Positions 53,344-61,086 of a stretch of 64,000 nucleotides of DNA are shown one piece after another. The notes under the pieces were generated by a model. That model had not been told where the DNA came from. It saw only the letters and a list, made by a program, of their open reading frames with translations, and searched no databases. Numbering within the stretch: position 1 is the stretch's first letter; every line of letters begins with the position of its first letter. Made by a program: the position numbers and the translations under genes. This DNA comes from SCN-70-22 sp046327755 (GTDB lineage: Bacteria; Gemmatimonadota; Gemmatimonadetes; Gemmatimonadales; Gemmatimonadaceae), in NCBI GenBank assembly GCA_046327755.1, contig JAXLXW010000001.1, positions 1-64,000 on the forward strand, in the 5' to 3' direction.

Positions 53344-53416
53344 TCCCGAGTAGCTCAGGTGGTAGAGCGGGTGACTGTTAATCACCATGTCGGGGGTTCG
53401 AGTCCCTCCTCGGGAG
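53344..53416 (+). tRNA. tRNA-Asn (GTT)
   Basis: The cloverleaf folds cleanly: acceptor stem TCCCGAG/CTCGGGA, D-arm AGCTCAGGTGGTAGAGC, anticodon loop CTGTTAA with anticodon GTT, and T-loop GTTCGAGTC. The discriminator is G and CCA is not encoded. Length is 73 nt. A sigma-70 promoter lies just upstream and a strong terminator 25 bp downstream, so it is a single-gene unit. Confidence 0.95.
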
Positions 53417-53441
53417 CTGGATCAGGAACGACCGAACAGGC

Positions 53442-53473
53442 AAAGGCCCGCCACTCACGGCGGGCCTTTGTTC
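53442..53473 (+). terminator. Rho-independent terminator of tRNA-Asn
   Basis: AAAGGCCCGCC-actcac-GGCGGGCCTTT is a perfect 11-bp stem followed by GTTCGTTTT. Confidence 0.88.
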
Positions 53474-53688
53474 GTTTTCCCACCCTTCCGTTGGATTGCC
53501 GGGCCCGGACAGTCAGGTTCCCCTCGCGACTTCGGGGCGCGACCGTCGCGGCGCGGGAGGGGAGGCCGGGGCGCGAGGGGGCGACGCGCCCCGCCGGTGG
53601 TGCGATGTCAGGCCGGGATCATTCCGCCGGCCAACGCGTGGCCGGAGCCATCCGATGCAGGGGCCGTGACTCGCACCGTCGGTACCGA

Positions 53689-54354
53689 TCAGAAGGCCGT
53701 GACGTTGTAGCCCGAGAAGTGGCGCAGGTTGCGATAGACCCAGTACCCCGGGATCCCGGGCGCGTAGTACGTGGTCTGGAACGTGTCGCCCGCGCCTTCG
53801 TCGATGCAGCTCCCGCGATCGTTGCAGTAGGGGATGACGATGTTGTGGAACGACTGGAGCGACGCGTCGTGGAAGTAGATGCGCACCATGCTGTTCGGCA
53901 CGAAGCGCACGTTAGGCTTCACGTCCATCGCCGGACGCCCCGTCGCGCTCTTCCACGACTTGAACGTGAAGGCGATCGGCGACGTCGCCTGCGTGCACCA
54001 CTGCAGCCAGTACGACGGGCCGTAGCCCGACGTCGTCGGATCGCAGATGGTCCACGGGTAGATCACGACCTTGTGGTCGGCGCCGAACGAGATCAGCGCG
54101 CCGAGCTTGGGATCGACGGTGAGCTTCTGGATGAGCGTGTCGCTCTTGGTCGAGGTCGTGACCGTCGGCTTGGGGAGCCAGCCGTACTGGAGGTTCACGT
54201 CGACGAAATCGAGCGCGAGGACCGCCGGCGACGCGAACGTGGGGATCTTGGAGGACGCGGCGCTGGGCGCGGTCACGGAGTCAGAGCAAGCGGCGCTGAC
54301 CACGACGGCGGCGAGCGCGAGCACACGGGCGAGACGATTCGAGCGCGACAACAT
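53689..54354 (-). CDS. Lipoprotein of unknown function
   Basis: The 221-residue protein has a lipoprotein signal (VVVSAAC, Cys near residue 23). Its remaining sequence is beta-rich, with six further Cys after residue 90 (TICDPTT, QWCTQA, PYCNDRGSCIDEG), suggesting disulfides in an exported fold. I do not recognise the family. A sigma-54-type promoter stands 43 nt ahead of its start, so it may be expressed under activator control. The adjacent 219-bp downstream gap (53470-53688) shows nothing recognisable. Confidence 0.7.
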   Translation of the reverse strand: MLSRSNRLARVLALAAVVVSAACSDSVTAPSAASSKIPTFASPAVLALDFVDVNLQYGWLPKPTVTTSTKSDTLIQKLTVDPKLGALISFGADHKVVIYPWTICDPTTSGYGPSYWLQWCTQATSPIAFTFKSWKSATGRPAMDVKPNVRFVPNSMVRIYFHDASLQSFHNIVIPYCNDRGSCIDEGAGDTFQTTYYAPGIPGYWVYRNLRHFSGYNVTAF

Positions 54355-54408
54355 GTGTAGCCTTGGGAAGTAGAGACGGACCTTTCGGAGCCTTCGCCCA
54401 GTCTCATG

Positions 54409-54424
54409 GCAGGTGCCGTGCCAG
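54409..54424 (-). promoter_or_regulatory. Sigma-54-type -24/-12 promoter for the lipoprotein gene
   Basis: On the minus strand, TGGCAC-ggcac-CTGC matches the consensus TGGCAC-N5-TTGC at nine of ten positions. The expected start site is near 54397, about 43 nt before the ATG. Confidence 0.55.
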
Positions 54425-54722
54425 TCAAATCATTGGGAATCAATAACTTACAGATTCCATCCCTTCAGACATTCTGCCTGCGATTCGGTCAGGCTGTCCA
54501 CCGATTGTCATCAGCGAGGACGATGTGTCCGAAGAGTCGCGGGCGGCGATTCCCGGTCCCATCGAGGCGCGACGTTGCGCCAGATCGCCGAGCGTTGGTG
54601 CGCTGCGACACACTCCGCGGCGCGCACGACGGGACGGCGAGTCTGGCGCGATCTCTCCGTTCATCGGAAGTTCTCCCTCGCTTGGCGTCACGTCGCTGCC
54701 CCCACTCGCAATCATTCGCTTC
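54425..54722. other. Intergenic region upstream of lipoprotein and aminotransferase genes
   Basis: The lower-GC stretch at 54428-54475 contains ATTGGGAATCAAT and could hold activator or sigma-70 sites. No gene is supported here. The aminotransferase promoter is not identifiable. Confidence 0.4.
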
Positions 54723-55919
54723 GTGTTGACCGCCGTTTCCGAACGCGCGCCGTCGCTCTCGTCACGGCTCGACCTTCTGGCTGGCGAGGGAGCAATCGAC
54801 GTCTTTCGCCGGGCGATGGCGCTCGAGCAGCAGGGCCGCTCGATCATTCACCTCGAGCTGGGGGCGCCCGATGTGCCAGCCCCTGCGCATGCGACCGAGG
54901 CAGCGATCCAGGCACTGCGCGACGGCGACGCGCGATATGTCGCGGTGAACGGCATCCCCTCGCTGCGCGAGGCGATAGCCGCGGACCTGCAGTCGCGCGA
55001 CGTGCAGGTCGACGCGGACCAGGTGCTGGTGACGCCGAGCGCGAAGACCGCGGTGTTCTACGCGATCCTTGCCGCCGTCGAGCCGGGGAGCGAAGTGCTG
55101 GTGCCCGACCCGGGCTTCCCGATCTATCCGAGTGCGGTGCGCTTCGCTGGGGCGACACCGGTAGGGTACGGCGTCGACCGTTGCAACGCCCCCGACGTCG
55201 ACGATATCGAGTCGAAGGTCACGGCGCGCACCCGCGTCCTCCTGCTCAACTCTCCCAACAACCCCACCGGCGGCGCGTTAGGCAAGGCGGCGCTGGCGCG
55301 ACTCGCCGCCCTGTGCGCGCAGCATGGCATCATCGCCATCACTGACGACATCTACACGCGGCTGGTGTACGACGCCCCCTTCGCGCCGACGCTGGCCGCC
55401 TTCGACGGGGCTCGCGACCGCACCGTGGTCATCGATGGCTTCTCCAAGACGTATGCGATGACCGGTTACCGGCTGGGATACATCGCGGCACCGCGGCGCT
55501 TCGTGGAGCCGTTGCTGATGCTGGCGACCAACGGGCACACCTGCGTCGCGCCCTTCATCCAGCGGGCCGGCGCGGCGGCGTTGACGGGGCCACAGGACGC
55601 CGTGCGCGCGCAGGTGGAGGTCTACCGCGGGCGTCGCGACCTGCTCGTGCGCGGCCTCAACGCCATCGCGGGCGTCACCTGCGCAACGCCCGCCGGCGCA
55701 TTCTACGTCTTCCCCGACCTCAGCGCGGCGCTCGCGCCCCGCGGGATCTCCTCCGCGCAGTTTGCCTCGCGACTGCTCGAGGAGTTCGGCGTCGCGGCCA
55801 TCGACGGCGCAGCGTTTGGCGCGCGCGGCGAGGGGCACCTGCGCCTGTCGTTCGCCTCGTCCACCGCGGAACTCGACGCGGCGCTCACGCGCATCGCGGC
55901 GTGCGTCGCCTCACTCTAG
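54723..55919 (+). CDS. Class I/II PLP-dependent aminotransferase
   Basis: GTG 54723 (MTAVSERAPSLSSRL...) gives 398 residues, the normal length. The fold I landmarks are present: APDVPAPAHATEAAIQALRDGDARYVAVNGIPSLREAIA, LLNSPNNPTGG, ITDDIYTRL and the Schiff-base Lys in DGFSKTYAMTGYRLGY. The C-terminal substrate Arg is in HLRLSFASS. It resembles aspartate or arylamine aminotransferases of the AspC/AlaA subgroup; the substrate is not certain. The next gene starts 10 bp after its stop, implying co-transcription with a flavin oxidase. Confidence 0.88.
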   Translation: MLTAVSERAPSLSSRLDLLAGEGAIDVFRRAMALEQQGRSIIHLELGAPDVPAPAHATEAAIQALRDGDARYVAVNGIPSLREAIAADLQSRDVQVDADQVLVTPSAKTAVFYAILAAVEPGSEVLVPDPGFPIYPSAVRFAGATPVGYGVDRCNAPDVDDIESKVTARTRVLLLNSPNNPTGGALGKAALARLAALCAQHGIIAITDDIYTRLVYDAPFAPTLAAFDGARDRTVVIDGFSKTYAMTGYRLGYIAAPRRFVEPLLMLATNGHTCVAPFIQRAGAAALTGPQDAVRAQVEVYRGRRDLLVRGLNAIAGVTCATPAGAFYVFPDLSAALAPRGISSAQFASRLLEEFGVAAIDGAAFGARGEGHLRLSFASSTAELDAALTRIAACVASL

Positions 55920-55929
55920 CCTAACGATC

Positions 55930-57243
55930 ATGGCCATCGACCGTCGTACCGCCATCGCCGCGCTCGCGGCCCTCCCGCTCGGGCGCCCGCTCGCGCGCCC
56001 GCTCGGGCGCGCGCTGGACGCGGCGGAGACGAGCGCCGACCCGGCGCCGCGCACCGAGGCGCCGTTGCTGCGTCCACACGGGAGCGCGCGTCACATCGCG
56101 GTGATCGGCGCCGGCGCGTTTGGCGGGTGGACCGCGTGGCACCTGCGACGTGCGGGGCATCGGGTGACGCTCATCGACGCGTACGGAGCCGGCAACTCGC
56201 GCGCGTCGTCCGGCGGCGAAACGCGCCTCATCCGCGCCGTGTACAACGGGCAGCGCGAGTACACCGACCTCGTGGTGCGCGCCTTCGCGCTCTGGCGCGA
56301 GTACGAGCGGGCGTGGGGGGCGCGCTTCCTCACAAAGACGGGCGCGCTCTGGATGTTCGAGGGCGACGACGATGCCTTCGCGCGCCGATCGCTCGAGCTC
56401 ATGCGCGCGCACCGCCTCCCGCTCGAGTCCGTGGACGCGGCGGCGGCCGCCCGTCGGTGGCCGCAGGTGTCGTTCGCCGGCGTGCGCCACATCTGGTTCG
56501 AGCCCGAAGCCGGCGAGGTGCTGGCCCGCGCGTCGTGCGAGGCGGTCCGCGAGCAGTTCGTGAAGGCGGGGGGCGAGTACCGGATGGCGCTGGCGCAGCT
56601 TCCGGCGAAGATGGGGCGCCACCTGTCGGCGCTCCCGTTAGGCGATGGCACGACCGTGACCGCCGACGCGTACGTCTTTGCGTGCGGGCCGTGGCTCGGG
56701 CGCCTCTTTCCCGAGGCCATCGGGAAGCGGATTCGCGCCACGCGCCAGGAGATGTTCTACTTCGGGACGGCCGCCGGCGATGCGCGCTTCCTCGACCCGG
56801 CCATGCCGGCGTGGGCCAACTTCGGCGATCGACTCATCTACGGCATGCCCGGCAACGAGCGGCGCGGCTTCAAGGCCGCCGACGATTCGCTGGGTGATGA
56901 AGTCGATCCCGACACGCTGGAGCGCGTGGTGCGCCCCGAGGCGCTGGCCCGCGTCCGCGCCTTCGTGGCCCGTCGCTTCCCGGCCCTGGCCAAGGCACCG
57001 CTGGTCGAGACGCGCGTGTGCCAGTACGAGTACAGCACCGATGGCGACTTCGTCGTCGACCGGCATCCCGGGGTCGACAACATCTGGATTGCCGGCGGCG
57101 GCTCCGGGCACGGATTCAAGATGGGGCCCGCCATCGGCGAGCACATCGCCGCCGTCGTGCAGGGCGACACGCCGGCGCTCCCGAAGTTCTCGCTCATGCG
57201 CCTGACGAACGCCGCCGCCGCACCGGCGAAGCGGAAGGGCTAA
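55930..57243 (+). CDS. FAD-dependent oxidoreductase, sarcosine-oxidase-like
   Basis: The 437-residue DAO-superfamily flavoprotein has a Tat-like N-terminus (DRRTAIAALAALPLG), the dinucleotide-binding motif VIGAGAFGGWTAWHLRRAGH, and GGETRLIRAVYN. The C-terminal segment RVCQYEYSTDGDFVVDRHPG aligns with the part of monomeric sarcosine oxidase whose Cys binds FAD covalently. It likely oxidises an N-methyl or other amine and may be exported. It follows the aminotransferase by 10 bp, which suggests a shared amine or amino-acid substrate. Confidence 0.85.
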   Translation: MAIDRRTAIAALAALPLGRPLARPLGRALDAAETSADPAPRTEAPLLRPHGSARHIAVIGAGAFGGWTAWHLRRAGHRVTLIDAYGAGNSRASSGGETRLIRAVYNGQREYTDLVVRAFALWREYERAWGARFLTKTGALWMFEGDDDAFARRSLELMRAHRLPLESVDAAAAARRWPQVSFAGVRHIWFEPEAGEVLARASCEAVREQFVKAGGEYRMALAQLPAKMGRHLSALPLGDGTTVTADAYVFACGPWLGRLFPEAIGKRIRATRQEMFYFGTAAGDARFLDPAMPAWANFGDRLIYGMPGNERRGFKAADDSLGDEVDPDTLERVVRPEALARVRAFVARRFPALAKAPLVETRVCQYEYSTDGDFVVDRHPGVDNIWIAGGGSGHGFKMGPAIGEHIAAVVQGDTPALPKFSLMRLTNAAAAPAKRKG

Positions 57244-57260
57244 GGTTCATCGGCGATCCC

Positions 57261-58598
57261 ATGCGCCTCGACGTCCTGTACCTGCTTCTGATCATCCTGT
57301 GCGTCTTGCAACTGGCGACGTTGGCTACGCTGGGGTGGCGTGCCCGCCGCACGCCGGGCGGGCGCCGGTTCGCCTTCTTTTGCGCGACAGGCGCGGCCTG
57401 GTCATCGCTGGTCGGGGCGATGGCCGTGACGCCGCCGGAGACCGCGCGCGTGCTGCTCTCCCTCAAGTATGGCTGCATCGCACTCGGCACGGTGTCGCTC
57501 TTCCTCTTCGTGTGTCAGCGCACCGGTCGGCTACGCCGCCTCTCCCCGACGCAACAGAGGGCGTTCTTCCTCCCGCCGCTTGCGGGAGCGGCAGCGTCCG
57601 CGCGTGACACGTGGGGCATGGTGCATGCGATCGAGTGGGAACGTGCACACGACCTGACCTACATCGCGCGCATTGGCTTCGGGCCGGTGTATTGGCTGTT
57701 CACCGCGTATGGCTACGCCCTGATCATCGCGAGTATCGCCCTCCTCGTGTTGTCGCGTCGCGACTCGGCGCGCCTGCCGCGAGCGCAGTCGCTCCCCATG
57801 CTGGTGGGGGTCGTGTCACCGCTCATCACGAACGTCCTGCTCATTGCAGGGATCACGCCGCGCGCCTTCGATCCCATGCCGCTCGGTCTCGCCATCGCAG
57901 GCAGTGCGTGGTGGTGGGGGGCGATGCGCCATCAGATCCTCGACCTGGTTCCCGTCGCACGGCACGCGCTCGTCGACGCGCTCGACGATGGCATCCTGAT
58001 CCTCGACGCGCACCATCGCATCCTCGACCTCAACGATCGCCTCGCCTCGCTCTGCAAGATCCCAACGTCCCAGGTGGTCGGGACGCCGATCGACGCCTGT
58101 CCCTTCGGGCGCGCGGAACTTCGCGACGCCGTCCTGCGCATCGTCGCCGAGCACGAGCGCGTGGGAGACAACACGGGAGACCTCCCCCGTCCAGGGCTGT
58201 CCCCAGCCTCGGCCGGCGTCGACGGGAGGATCGCTCTCGTCGAGACACGGGTTCCCGTGACGCTGGGTGAAGCAGCCTTCGAGTTGCGGTCCATTCGCTT
58301 TCCGAGCGCCTCCATCGCCACGGACGTGCTCGTCCTCGTCCTGCACGACGTCACGGCGCAGGCGCGCCTCGAACTGGAGCAACGGCGCCTGATCGGGGAG
58401 TTGCGGGACACGTTAGGCGAGGTGCGCACGCTGCGCGGGCTCCTGCCGATCTGCGCCGGGTGCAAGCAGATCCGAGACGACAGCGGGACGTGGCACCCGG
58501 TGGAGCAGTATGTACGCGACCGCACGCATGCCGAGTTCTCGCACGGCATGTGCCCGGCGTGCGTGGCCAAGTGGTACCCGAACCTGCTGGATGCCTAA
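57261..58598 (+). CDS. Membrane PAS-domain sensor with orphan Cys4 C-terminal domain
   Basis: ATG 57261 gives 445 residues. About seven N-terminal membrane helices (residues 1-225) resemble the 7TM sensor region of histidine kinases. A PAS domain follows at about 235-385 (DALDDGILILDAHHRILDLND), then a short coiled coil. There is no kinase domain. Instead the C-terminus (about 395-445) has a C-x2-C...C-x2-C module: LLPICAGCKQIRDDSGTW then FSHGMCPACVAKWYP. That ending recurs in many sensor proteins in other phyla, with unknown output. The gene converges on the FadL-like gene. Confidence 0.82.
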   Translation: MRLDVLYLLLIILCVLQLATLATLGWRARRTPGGRRFAFFCATGAAWSSLVGAMAVTPPETARVLLSLKYGCIALGTVSLFLFVCQRTGRLRRLSPTQQRAFFLPPLAGAAASARDTWGMVHAIEWERAHDLTYIARIGFGPVYWLFTAYGYALIIASIALLVLSRRDSARLPRAQSLPMLVGVVSPLITNVLLIAGITPRAFDPMPLGLAIAGSAWWWGAMRHQILDLVPVARHALVDALDDGILILDAHHRILDLNDRLASLCKIPTSQVVGTPIDACPFGRAELRDAVLRIVAEHERVGDNTGDLPRPGLSPASAGVDGRIALVETRVPVTLGEAAFELRSIRFPSASIATDVLVLVLHDVTAQARLELEQRRLIGELRDTLGEVRTLRGLLPICAGCKQIRDDSGTWHPVEQYVRDRTHAEFSHGMCPACVAKWYPNLLDA

Positions 58599-58630
58599 CC
58601 GCGACGTACGCACCTGGGCCTGACCGTACA

Positions 58631-58656
58631 GCGGGGGAGCCGAGTGGCTCCCCCGC
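58631..58656. terminator. Bidirectional terminator hairpin between convergent genes
   Basis: GCGGGGGAGCC-gagt-GGCTCCCCCGC is a perfect 11-bp stem between the stops at 58598 (+) and 58678 (-). No strong T-run is visible on either side. Confidence 0.7.
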
Positions 58657-58677
58657 GCGACGTCAACGAGTCGACAC

Positions 58678-60168
58678 TCAGTAGTTCCAGACGGCGCCGA
58701 GCGTCACCACCCATTGCGACATCGTGGTGGTGCTACTGCGGTACTCGTTCCCGAGCAGGTGCGGCCCCGTCGTGCCGGTGATCCGTGCGTTCAGCGCTCG
58801 GACGAGCGACCCTTCGAGCGCAACGCCCCCAAGGTCGAACCCGGCGCCGAGGGTGGCCGCCTGCTGGCTGATGGCCGGGAAGGCGATGAAGACCGTGTTG
58901 TTCGGCACGGGGTTGTTTCCATACAGATACCCGGCCCGCAGCATCGTCTTGTTGGTGGCCTTGAATTCGACGCCTCCCTTGCCAGTAAAGCTGTCTTTCC
59001 AGCGCAGGGGGAATGGATAGGTGAAGTTCGCGGATGTGGGGTTGCCGTTCACGAGGATGTTGACGTTGGCGTTGTCGCCTTGCGTCATCTTGAACGGCAT
59101 CGTGTTGGCGGCCGCGGACCAGTCCATCCACGTGCCTTCGAGACCCACCCGCCACCGGTCGCTCAGTTTGAGCGAGAGTCCGGCACCTGCGGTTTGCGGC
59201 TCGGAGAGTTCTGTTGCGGCCTTGTAGGTCGACTTGGCGCCGGCCTGCAGGTTCATGCCTGCCTGCCCCAGCATCTGCGCGACGTACCCCTGTGCCGCCG
59301 CCGCCGTCATCCCATGGTTCTGCACCCGTTCCTGCACCATCATCGCGAACATCGCCTGGAACTGCGTGTTCATGTCGATCACGGCCGTCGCGCCGTGGAG
59401 CGCGATCTTCATGCGCGGGCTCCAGCTCGCGCTGATTCGCAGCGCGTCGTTGGGCTTCCACGCAGCGCCGACGCTTCCCCCCCACGCCCAGCCGCCGAAG
59501 TCGTACGAGTCTCCGTACGCCGTCAACTCGGTCACTTGCCCGAAGAGCGCCGGATAGTGCGCGTCCATCTGCATGATGCCGCCCATGCCGGCTGCGGCAG
59601 ACGGAGCCATGGTGAATGGCATGCGGAAGTCGCGGATCTGCGCGTAGGCGGCGTAGACACTGGCCCCGATCGTGACCCCGGGGGCCAACCGGTAGGCGAC
59701 CGCCGGCCCCGCCTTGAGTGCGGCAAAGAAGCTCTCGTAGCGCTGGCTGCTTCCCAGGAGCGCGTGGCTGAGCGTGAAGTCCGAGCCGAAGCCGCCGATG
59801 GGCTCCATGCCGACGGCCCATGAGAGCCGCGGCGTCAGCTTCCGCCCGGCGTATGCGAACGACGCGAGCGGATAGGCATGCCGCGCGCCATCCACCGCCG
59901 TTGCGTTGGTCCCATTGCGGAAGGTCAGCTGCGGCATGAAGGGGGACAGGTTCACTTCCAGCGTCGGGCGCTTGACCCACGCGACCGCCGCGGGATCGCG
60001 GAACAGGTCCGTGGGCACATCCTCACGCGCCCGGGTGACACATCCTTGCCCTGCGGCGCGCGCCGACATGCACTGCAGGACGTATCCGTTCGTCTGTGCC
60101 TGCCCCGGGGCGGCCGCCAGCAGCAGCACCATCCCGGCCATGACAGGTCGTACCCGTACTATGGTCAT
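58678..60168 (-). CDS. OmpP1/FadL-family outer-membrane transport protein
   Basis: The 496-residue protein has a signal peptide (ending APGQAQT). An N-terminal hatch-like segment (FRDPAAVAWVKRPTLEVNLSPFMPQ) is followed by a 14-strand-type barrel pattern, including the FadL feature LSDRWRVGLEGTWMDWSA. FadL-type channels take hydrophobic compounds across the outer membrane. Here it is the fourth gene of an operon with SQR-, DsrC- and DsrE-like genes. It may bring in a sulfur compound or elemental sulfur species, an inference from context only. Confidence 0.85.
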   Translation of the reverse strand: MTIVRVRPVMAGMVLLLAAAPGQAQTNGYVLQCMSARAAGQGCVTRAREDVPTDLFRDPAAVAWVKRPTLEVNLSPFMPQLTFRNGTNATAVDGARHAYPLASFAYAGRKLTPRLSWAVGMEPIGGFGSDFTLSHALLGSSQRYESFFAALKAGPAVAYRLAPGVTIGASVYAAYAQIRDFRMPFTMAPSAAAGMGGIMQMDAHYPALFGQVTELTAYGDSYDFGGWAWGGSVGAAWKPNDALRISASWSPRMKIALHGATAVIDMNTQFQAMFAMMVQERVQNHGMTAAAAQGYVAQMLGQAGMNLQAGAKSTYKAATELSEPQTAGAGLSLKLSDRWRVGLEGTWMDWSAAANTMPFKMTQGDNANVNILVNGNPTSANFTYPFPLRWKDSFTGKGGVEFKATNKTMLRAGYLYGNNPVPNNTVFIAFPAISQQAATLGAGFDLGGVALEGSLVRALNARITGTTGPHLLGNEYRSSTTTMSQWVVTLGAVWNY

Positions 60169-60193
60169 GAGACCCTCGATGCCTGCGCATCCA

Positions 60194-60712
60194 TCAAATG
60201 AAGATCACCTGCGCGCCTTCCGACTTCTCGAAGAAGTCCATCGCAGTGATCACGTCTTGCACCTGCGGGACGAGTTCCTCCCGCTTGATCCCCATCATCT
60301 CCATCGCCATGTGACAGGCGTACAGCTCGGCGCCCGAGTCACTGAGCGTCTGGAGCAGCTCGCGCACGGTCGGCACGTCGATCTCGGCGATCTTCCGCTT
60401 CATCATGTGCGTCGCGAAGCTCTCCATCCCCGGGAGTCCCGCGAGCATCGCCGGCATGTGCGCACCGGGATTCCCCACAACGCCGGCGTGCAGCTTGTCG
60501 ACCGTTGCCTCGCGGATGATGTCCATCCCCCAGAAGGTGAAGAACAGGACGGCGTCGATCCCCATCATGCGCGCCGCGTTGGCCAGGATGAGGCCAGGAT
60601 AGGCCATGTCGAGGCTCCCCTTGGAGCAGATGATTGCGACCTTGCGATTGGCGGGGGGGGGGCCGCCCGTGGCGCCGACGGGCGCCGCTGCGTTCTCCAG
60701 CACGGTTGTCAT
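60194..60712 (-). CDS. DsrE2-like (DsrE/DsrF/DrsH-family) sulfur-carrier protein
   Basis: The 172-residue protein has the COG2210-type sequence KVAIICSKGSLDMAYPGLILANAARMMG and FFTFWGMDIIREATVDKL. A candidate persulfide-carrying Cys lies in LYACHMAMEMMG. Such proteins pass sulfane sulfur between carriers such as TusA, rhodanese or DsrC. It is encoded 41 bp after the DsrC-like gene and 25 bp before the FadL-like gene, so it belongs to the sulfur operon. Confidence 0.85.
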   Translation of the reverse strand: MTTVLENAAAPVGATGGPPPANRKVAIICSKGSLDMAYPGLILANAARMMGIDAVLFFTFWGMDIIREATVDKLHAGVVGNPGAHMPAMLAGLPGMESFATHMMKRKIAEIDVPTVRELLQTLSDSGAELYACHMAMEMMGIKREELVPQVQDVITAMDFFEKSEGAQVIFI

Positions 60713-60753
60713 CGTTCGTCCTCGTCGTTAGGTGTCAGGCCGTCGCTTCGCGG

Positions 60754-61068
60754 TCAGACGCAGCTCTTCGGCTTGGTCAACCCCGAGACCTTCGCGGCGA
60801 GGATGCCGGGGCCCTTGGGGAAGAGTTGGTACAGCTCCTTGGTGGGAATCCCGGCGATGGCCGTGATGCGCCGCAACCCGGGGGGCGTCCCCTGCTCCAC
60901 CGCATCGCGCCGGCAGAACTCAATCACCTTCCAGTGGCGATCGCTGAGCGTGATTCCGGCGCGCTGCGCGAGTTCCTCGGCGATCTCGGGGGTCCATTCC
61001 TGCGGGTCGGTCATGAAGCCGTCGTCGTTCACCTGCACCTCATGTCCCGCGATCAGTGCCATGGTCAT
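60754..61068 (-). CDS. DsrC/TusE-family sulfur-relay protein
   Basis: The 104-residue protein matches the DsrC/TusE size and carries FMTDPQEWTPEIAEELAQRAGI and the C-terminal arm KELYQLFPKGPGILAAKVSGLTKPKSCV. Only the penultimate Cys of the arm is present. The second Cys of dissimilatory DsrC, about ten residues earlier, is Ala. That makes it TusE-like, a sulfur acceptor/donor rather than a trisulfide-forming DsrC. It lies 18 bp after the SQR-like gene. Confidence 0.85.
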   Translation of the reverse strand: MTMALIAGHEVQVNDDGFMTDPQEWTPEIAEELAQRAGITLSDRHWKVIEFCRRDAVEQGTPPGLRRITAIAGIPTKELYQLFPKGPGILAAKVSGLTKPKSCV

Positions 61069-61086
61069 GGTGTCCTCACGTATGGT

